Assembly: GCA_030710605.1 (NCBI GenBank)
Contig: CP092863.1
Coordinates: 135,313,069-135,377,068, forward strand
Length of the DNA stretch: 64,000 bases
Source: Cordylochernes scorpioides
Lineage: Eukaryota > Arthropoda > Arachnida > Pseudoscorpiones > Chernetidae
Reading direction: 5' to 3'
A program made the translations under genes and the position numbers. The notes under the pieces are model-generated. The model did no database searches and was not told the DNA's origin. It saw nothing but the letters and a program-made list of their open reading frames with translations. Shown piece by piece: positions 57,748 to 64,000 of this stretch (its first letter is position 1; each line of letters starts with the position of its first letter).

Positions 57748-58203
57748 TATAATATAAAAGCCAACAATGAAGAGTGAATGTAAGATAAAAAGCCAACAAT
57801 GAAGAGTAAATGTAATATAAAAAGCCAACAAGAAGAATGAATGTAAGATAAAAAGCCAACAATTAAGAGTGAATGTAAGATAAAAAGCCACAATGAATAG
57901 TAAATGTAATATAAAAAGCCAACAATGAAGAATGATGTAAGATAAAAAGCCAACAATGAATAGTAAATGCAATATAAAAAGCCAACAATGAAGAATGAAT
58001 GTAAGAAAAAGCCAACAATGAAAAGTAAATATAATATAAAAAGCCAACAATGAAGAGTGAATCTACTTATATAATTGCCTTATTCTGTCTGTGTGAAGTT
58101 CACTGTGTGAAGTTCACGGATGATTATGGTCAGAATATAAATAAAAAGGCAACAATGAAGAATGAATGTAAGATAAAAAGCCAACAATGAAGAGTAATTA
58201 TGA
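57748..58203. repeat. 32-bp minisatellite array 2
   Basis: Same alternating units as array 1, with small indels, interrupted at 58061-58130 by a Helitron-like 5' start (TCTACTTATATAATTGCCTT). The array is cut by the Pao element at 58204 and resumes at 63514. Confidence 0.85.
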
Positions 58204-58700
58204 TGTTCAGGATTAGAGTTATTCTCTTTTATTTTTATTTGTGTCATGCAATTATTTGTGTACATCGTGTAAATTCATTATTGGTTTTTGTATAAGATTA
58301 TATTCGTTTTCTTTGTAGGCAAATATCAGACTCACCTAAATTGTAGGTATTATGTAAATTTACTGTCTCTTTTTTGTTTTGTGTAATATATGAAATATAT
58401 GTAAATTTAGTTAGTATAAAAGGGATAATTTTGGATGAATAAAGGTCAGTGTGAAAGTGAGGCTGGTCTAGGTGTCTTGCTTGACCTCCTTTACAGGTTT
58501 AAATTGTCTCCACAGGTGAGACTGGTCCCTCGACATCTGAATCTAAGGGCGCCTAGGCAGACAGCCTTTATCGCGCCAACAACTGGTCCCTCGTCATCTG
58601 AATCTAAGGGCGCCTAGGCAGACAGCCTTTATCGCGCCAACAACTGGTCCCTCGTATCTGAATCTAAGGGCGCCTAGGCAGACAGCCTTACGCGCCAACA
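58204..58700 (+). repeat. 5' LTR of the Pao element
   Basis: It runs from TGTTCAGGATTAGAGTTATT to CGCGCCAACA. It contains a TATA box, AGTATAAAAGGG (about 58418), AATAAA (58438) and three ~57-bp tandem repeats starting TGGTCCCTCG and ending ATCGCGCC. Each repeat copies the start of the primer-binding site. Confidence 0.85.
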
Positions 58701-58729
58701 AGTGGTCCCTCGAGCCGGATAGAAGCGCT

Positions 58730-60270
58730 ATGGAGACGCAGTCAACGGATTTGGAGGGAACTCCTCGTATCAGGAGGAGTACTAGAAAAAACCTTGGAAT
58801 CGGCCAGTAAGATATCCGGACGCAGAGCCTCAGAGAACAATTCCCATGGCCACAACAGAGCTGACTGGGGAGGGAATAGACTCGACCAGGACAACGGATG
58901 ATGTTCCAGACGGACCCAGCCTTGTGGAAACTTACGGGAAGTTGAAAAGGATACTGGAACAAAAGCTGGAACAGGTGGACGGTCAGCTGCTTCGAGCCGA
59001 TCAGATCGTTTAAGGAAGCGAATGGAGCTTCAGATGGTGAAGCTGAAAATTGAAAGAGAAAGGGAAGCTTCGGTCAACTCGCTGCAGCAGCGGGAATTGG
59101 AGCTGCGAAGGAGCCTGATAGAGGACGACTCCCAGTGCCTTAGCAGCGACGACGATGTCCCTGAAGACACCAAAGCCGAGAATGATGAGAAATACGTGGC
59201 GGAACGGGAGACAAGGCCGAAAGAAGAGCCATTGCTGTCGCAGACTACCCCTGTATTTCGTCCCGCAACGCAGCCTGGTCGCTGCGCGAATGATCCAGAG
59301 CCTACTTCTGGTGCCAGCGAATTGGCAATGGCGTTGGTAGAGGCTTTCAAACAGCAGGGCCTAAACACGGAGAGATTATGGCGCGTCAGGGTTCGGGAGG
59401 ACAGTTGCCTGTATTTTCCGGGAACCCCCTTGATTGGCCGGTGTTCATCCAGCACTATCGGCAATCGACCAAGGACTGTGGGTATTCTCCAGCTCAGAAC
59501 ATGGCGAGGTTGGAGAGAGCGGTGCAGGGAGATGCAAGAAGGTCAGTGCGTGCTCTCATGATTGTCCCGGCCAATTCTGAGGTGGTAATACAGGTTGGAG
59601 CAGCGGTACGGACAGCCTGAGTACGTGGTACAGGCCTTAATTGAAATGGCCAAGAAGACCCCATCGCCGAAGGAGGGTCGATTGTCTGGGATCTTGGATT
59701 ACGCCAACGCTATAAATAACCTGGTGACAACGGTGAAGGCGCTGGACACCCCGAGCCACCTGCAAAATCCTCAATTGAAGAAGGAGTTGGTAGACAAATT
59801 CCAGATGCGCTGCGGTTACAGTGGGAGAATACGTGTTGATGCGAGGGGGTGCAGGAGAAGTCACATTGGAAGACCTTTCTAAGTGGATGAATATAAAAGC
59901 TGCAGCAGTCAGCATGGTGACCATCCCGGACTTCAAAAAAGGCCGTGAGAGGGATAGTGGGCATCATAGTTATGACGGCGGTTGAGTCGGGTTCTCCCGG
60001 AAATGCGCGGCGTGTAACGAGGCCGGTCATTGCATTCGGAATTGCCATCTATTTAGGTCAAGTGACATCGATGACCGATGGAGGATGGTCAAGGAGAAGA
60101 AGTTGTGCATTTCCTGTTTGCGAAAGGGACATGGCATAAAAACCTGCCGCCAAAAGAAGGTGTGTGGTGCGGGTGGATGTGAGCGGAGCCATCATCCCCT
60201 TCTGCACAGTGAGAGGAAAGACCAGCGGCAACCTCGTCGACCGACACCAGAACCCCAGCAGAAATAAGTG
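58730..60270 (+). pseudogene. Pao gag (coiled coil, capsid, zinc knuckles)
   Basis: A short start at 58730 (METQSTDLEGTPRIRRS) ends in a stop. From 59022 a charged coiled coil follows (LKIEREREASVNSLQQRELE), then in another frame the DUF1759-type capsid region, GGQLPVFSGNPLDWPVFIQH and AVQGDARRSVRALM. The next segment is LVTTVKALDTPSHLQNPQLK. Two knuckles close it: CNEAGHCIRNC and CISCLRKGHGIKTCRQKKVC. Several frameshifts, no full-length product. Confidence 0.8.
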
Positions 60271-60275
60271 GACTG

Positions 60276-61084
60276 TTGAATGGAAGCTCGCGATCCGTCA
60301 TACTGCGGGTTATTATGGTCCAACTGTATGGAAAGGATGGAAAGTCAAGGAAGGAGTGTGCGATTTTTGATGAATGCTCTTCCGTGACGATGATGGATGC
60401 GGATTTGGCGAATCAACTCGGACTACGGGGAAGGACTGACCCCCTGCGGCTCAAATGGACAGACGGGAGAATGCAGGAGATTTCACTTCCCGACGTGTTT
60501 CTTGTGAGGTCGGCCCCGTAGAGGGTGGCATAGATTCAGCCTGAATAATGTACGAACTGTACAAATCTCTGTCTTCCTGCTCAGCTATACAGATATGATG
60601 AGCTGTGCGAAAAGTGGAATCACCTAAAGGCGGTAAAAATACCAGATATGGGTAATATAAAACCGAGATTACTAATCGGTCAACCCCACATTAGGCTGAC
60701 GGCGGCGAGAGAAATCATAGAGGGAACTGGCGACTCTCCTATTTTGACAAAAACCCGTCTAGGGGTGGTTGGTACACGGTCCAACAGGCAATGTAAGCGG
60801 AAATGGGGAGATTTCTTTCTCTACCTTTGTGGTATCTGACGAGGACTTTCTTCATGATCTGGTGAAGGAGAATTTCAAAATTGAAAGCATTGGGTTAGGG
60901 GGCTGTTACCTCGTTCAAAACAGGACCTTCTGGCGGAGCAGAAGATGAATGAACTCATTCAACGAGTTGGAAACAGATGGGAAACTGGTTTGCTGTGGAA
61001 GGTGAACGAGGGGGATATGAGGCTACCTGATAACTACAGTGTTGCATTCAACCGTCTTATAGGAGTAGAACCAGAGGGAGGGAT
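60276..61084 (+). pseudogene. Pao protease and start of RT
   Basis: The frame at 60276 holds ECAIFDECSSVTMMDADLAN, a BEL/Pao protease-like segment in which FDECSS stands where DTGSS is usual. It continues with LKAVKIPDMGNIKPRLLIGQ and GDSPILTKTRLGVV. The last pol sequence is GNRWETGLLWKVNEGDMRLP followed by DNYSVAFNRLIGVE, the region just before RT motif 1. The catalytic RT motifs are missing because host-like sequence takes over. Confidence 0.8.
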
Positions 61085-61945
61085 CCAAGAACAAAGTGAG
61101 CGACCTGCTCAAGCCAATCTCCAGGGAGAAGCCCAAGGCAAAGGGCAATGATGATCTCCTGGTCTACAAGAAGATGCCAATCTCTGAGTTCATCTACGGG
61201 GACAACTACACTGAGATCCTCTACAATACCCATGAGATCACTCTGGATGACGAGACCATTGCCAACCACCTCTCCTCCACAGCAGAGATTAAGGAGAATC
61301 TTAAGGACATCAAAGTTCTGGGTCCGGCAGACATTAAGCGGCTGCTGAAGTGGAGGAGAGCACTGCGGGAGGAGCTGGTAAAGAGGGAGCCGGGCAGGGA
61401 GGCAGAGGAGAAGTTGGGGGAGGAAGATGTGGACGCCCTACTGGCCAAAGAGCTGGAAGAGGTCACTGGAAACATGCGCAAGGAGAAGAAGCGCAAGCAG
61501 AAGAAGCTCCAGAAGAGACAGACTCAGATGTTGAAGAGTGAGGCTGAGACCGACCTGCTGGCTGAAGACTATGACCTCTTCACTATCTCCAAGATCAAGA
61601 CCAAGAAAGCCTTGGAGACCATTGGAGCCGACCAGGAGCCCCCAGAGCTGGAGCCAGAACCAGAGGAGGAAGATGCTGAGCTGAACAAGAAGAAGCTCAA
61701 GTACTACAGCCGGGATGAGCTGCCCGACTACCACACAGAGGGCGACGGAGCCCCAAGTCTAGCTCAGAGGATAAGGACAGTGACGTGGTAGATGATGGAG
61801 ATGCTCTAGACTCAGCCAGTGATGAGGAAGACAATGAGGAGATTTCAGAAGACGAAGGACTTCCAGATTCTGAGAAATGTTCAGCCGAGAAATCTGAAAT
61901 TGATGATGATGATACCACTTCTGCCATTAAGGAAGAGGAACAGAC
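61084..61945 (+). pseudogene. Captured FTSJ3/SPB1-type pre-rRNA processing protein fragment
   Basis: The frame to 61791 matches the middle (DUF3381-type) region of FTSJ3/SPB1, a nucleolar protein with an N-terminal RNA methyltransferase, used in large-subunit ribosome assembly. Visible marks are ITLDDETIANHLSSTAEIKE, LKDIKVLGPADIKRLLKWRR, an acidic segment, RKEKKRKQKKLQKRQ and YDLFTISKIKTKKALETI. After a frame change near 61745 an acidic stretch continues (SSSEDKDSDVVDDGDALDSA). The methyltransferase domain before it and the SPB1 C-terminal domain after it are missing. No intron interrupts it, as expected for copying from mRNA. Confidence 0.75.
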
Positions 61946-62460
61946 TTACGACGATGACGACTTCAACATTCCTCAGTTCAGCATGACAGAATGGCAGACC
62001 ATGAAAGCCAACTACCGGTCGCAGCAAGTCACAATTCACATCAATTTTGAGAAGCTGGTCGATGCAGTCACCAAGGGAGACAAGATCACAGTGTACAACG
62101 CGTTGCGCAAGGGCCGCAGTACCACCGCCATGACCTGAACATCCTGATAGATGGCACCACACTACTGTTGATGGCCGTTGAGCGGGGCTTTGACGAAATT
62201 GTGGAGATCCGGTGTTGGGCGGCGCGAACCCCAACTTGGCCTTGCAGGGCGGCAAGACACCGCTCATGGTAGCGATGGAGAAGAACCAGGTACGCTGCCT
62301 ACTGGTGCTAGTGGACACCGGAGCCAGACTGGGCAGCCAAGATAACGACGGCAACTCTGTGCTCCACCTGGCATGTCGCCTGCGCCGTACCACCTGTGTG
62401 GAACATTTGCTGCAGTTGGGCGCAAACACCGGACCGACCAACAAGCGGTCGTTGAGGCCC
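61946..62460 (+). pseudogene. Captured ankyrin-repeat protein fragment
   Basis: NFEKLVDAVTKGDKITVYNA, then after a frame change TTLLLMAVERGFDEIVEI, GGANPNLALQGGKTPLMVAM, then GARLGSQDNDGNSVLHLACR, VEHLLQLGANTGPTNKR. These are about four ankyrin repeats (TPLMVA and SVLHLA signatures spaced about 33 residues). Frame breaks lie near 62125, 62205 and 62450. The parent gene is not identifiable. The base composition is much richer in GC than the surrounding DNA. Confidence 0.75.
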
Positions 62461-62973
62461 TGCCGGCTGGGGGACATCGATGCTGTGCTCAGCCATATGT
62501 CCATCCTGGAGGACAACTTTGAGTACACCATCAAGCACTGCAGCCCCTACATGAAGCTGGTCACCCCCCTGTTCCCTCTCCAGATCTTCTCCCTCAGGGA
62601 AGGCCCGCTCTTCGTCCTCAGCTTTGCCTGCTCTCTCATCTGCTATCACTCCCAGATGTGCCTCCTTTTCATGGCTCCGGCAGACTTCAACTTCCAGCAC
62701 AGGATGAAGACCTGCATGGACGGCGCCACCTCCCCCGTGGTGTCTGTTATCCTGAATGAGTTCCAACAGAAGTGCATCTCGCTGGATGGAAATTTTGTGT
62801 TCTGCCTTGTCAACCTAGTCAATGGCACCAACCTACACGGTGCTGATAAGGAGCAACAGCAGGCACCTGAGTTGCAGAAGGAGCAACAGCAGGCACCTGA
62901 ATTACAGACTGGGCAAGAGCTGCCACCTGAACCACATCCTGGGCAAGAGCTGCCACCTGGACCTCAAGGCTGA
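62461..62973 (+). pseudogene. Captured C-terminal coding segment, unrecognised
   Basis: The frame continues from the ankyrin part: NFEYTIKHCSPYMKLVTPLF, a hydrophobic stretch (REGPLFVLSFACSLICYHSQ), MDGATSPVVSVILNEFQQKC, then Gln/Glu/Pro repeats (KEQQQAPELQ twice; GQELPPEPHP, GQELPPGPQ) and a stop. I recognise no family. It may be the same host protein as the ankyrin part or a third transcript. Confidence 0.6.
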
Positions 62974-63006
62974 AAATGGATTTCGTCCCGAAATCGAGGG
63001 GAAATA

Positions 63007-63513
63007 TGTTCAGGATTAGAGTTATTCTCTTTTATTTTTATTTGTGTCATGCAATTATTTGTGTACATCGTGTAAATTCATTATTTGTTTTTGTATAAGA
63101 TTATATTCGTTTAATTTGTAGGCAAATATCAGACTCACCTAAATTGTAGGTATTATGTAAATTTACTGTCTCTTTTTTTGTTTTGTGTAATATATATGAA
63201 TATATGTAAATTTAGTTAGAGTATAAAAGGGATAATTTTGGATGAATAAAGGTCAGTGTGAAAGTGAGGCTGGTCTACGGTGTCTTGCTTGACCTCCTTT
63301 ACAGGTTTAAATTGTCTCCACAGGGGAGACTGGTCCCTCGACATCTGAATCTAAGGGCCACTAAGGCAGACAGCCTTTATCGCGCCAACAACTGGTCCCT
63401 CGTCATCTGAATCTAAGGGCGCCTAAGGCAGACAGCCTTTATCGCGCCAACAACTGGTCCCTCGTCATCTGAATCTAAGGGCGCCTAAGGCAGACAGCCT
63501 TAACGCGCCAAAA
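63007..63513 (+). repeat. 3' LTR of the Pao element
   Basis: It starts TGTTCAGGATTAGAGTTATT after the polypurine tract and ends CGCGCCAAAA, followed by TATGA. It has the same three ~57-bp repeats as the 5' LTR, with about ten scattered differences. Confidence 0.85.
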
Positions 63514-64000
63514 TATGATATAAAAAGCCAACAATGAAGAATGAATGTAAGATAAAAAGCCAACAATGAAGAATGAATGTAAGATAAAAAGCCAACAATG
63601 AAGAGTAAATATGATATAAAAAGCCAACAATGAAGAATGAATGTAAGATAAAAAGCCAACAATAAAGAGTAAATGTAATATAAAAAGCCAACAAAGAAGA
63701 ATAAATGTAAGATAAAAAGGCACCAATGAAGAGTAAATATAAAATAAAAAGCCAACAATGAACAATAAATGTAAAATAAAAAGCCAACAATGAAGAGTAA
63801 ATATAATATAAAAAGCCAACAATGAAGAATGAATGTAAGATAAAAGGCCAACAATGAAGACTAAATATGATATAAAAAGCCAACAATGAAGAATGAATGT
63901 AAGATAAAAAGTCAACAATGAAGAGTAAATGTAATATAAAAAGTCAACAATGAAGAATAAATGTAAGATAAAAAGCCAACAATGAAGAGTAAATATAATA
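63514..64000. repeat. 32-bp minisatellite array 3
   Basis: A continuous array of the same alternating 32-bp units (ATAAAAAGCCAACAATGAAG) that resumes array 2 after the Pao insertion and runs off the window end. Confidence 0.9.

Larger units (their letters stand above)
58204..63513 (+). mobile_element. BEL/Pao retrotransposon carrying host gene fragments
   Basis: The element has two ~500-bp LTRs and a 5-bp duplication TATGA (58199-58203, 63514-63518). A primer-binding site, TGGTCCCTCGAGCCGGATAG, lies at 58703 and a polypurine tract, TCGAGGGGAAATA, precedes the 3' LTR. Gag, protease and the first part of RT are recognisable to about 61084. From there to about 62985 the DNA encodes host-like proteins instead of RT, RNase H and integrase. 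The LTRs differ at roughly ten positions, so it is not brand new. It must have depended on another Pao element for enzymes. Confidence 0.85.

Noticed and set aside
56595..58050. Overlapping minus-strand ORFs encoding repeated hydrophobic peptides (LAFYLTFILHCW type)
   Set aside because: They are translations of the 32-bp minisatellite in several frames at once; also at 63465-63918. No start context or unique sequence.
62308..62766. 152-codon ORF on the minus strand
   Set aside because: Shadow of the GC-rich captured coding sequence on the plus strand.

Overview
The window looks like intergenic chromosome from a eukaryote, most likely an arthropod. It is AT-rich, shows no operons, and is packed with Penelope-like elements, BEL/Pao and Gypsy LTR elements, mariners, Helitrons, pogo-like MITEs and tRNA-derived SINEs. 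I see no clear spliced host gene. Two 100-base runs of N (31480-31579, 54463-54562) are assembly gaps.

Layout. 0-7 kb: small non-autonomous Helitrons, foldback and pogo-like MITEs, SINEs and a LINE ORF1 scrap. 7-26 kb: remains of Penelope-like elements (PLEs; RT plus GIY-YIG endonuclease), many ending in a hammerhead-ribozyme-like motif, mixed with solo LTRs, a decayed mariner, a Gypsy element carrying an RNA-recognition motif, and SINEs. 26.1-30.6 kb: a very young Gypsy/Ty3 element with identical 253-bp LTRs and a 4-bp target duplication. 31-35 kb: mostly featureless AT-rich DNA. 35-42.2 kb: two broken BEL elements. 42-44 kb: a second tRNA-related SINE in inverted arrangement, and a small foldback element seen twice with 11-12-bp target duplications. 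44.9-46.5 kb: a decayed LINE. 50-51.4 kb: two intronless minus-strand ORFs, one an atypical protein kinase. 51.9-54.5 kb: mariner and LINE remnants. 54.6-58.2 kb: a decayed autonomous Helitron Rep gene, smaller Helitrons (one carrying a tRNA-Gly gene) and a 32-bp minisatellite.

The most unusual object is at 58204-63513. It is a structurally complete BEL/Pao element: two ~500-bp LTRs, a primer-binding site, a polypurine tract and a 5-bp TATGA target duplication. The 3' half of its pol gene is replaced by intron-less host-like coding sequence: the middle domain of an FTSJ3/SPB1-type pre-rRNA processing protein, then an ankyrin-repeat protein, then an unrecognised C-terminal segment. The target duplication implies that the chimera itself moved as a unit. 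A Helitron-borne tRNA-Gly and an RRM inside a Gypsy element may be further cases of mobile DNA carrying cellular sequence in the same 64 kb.
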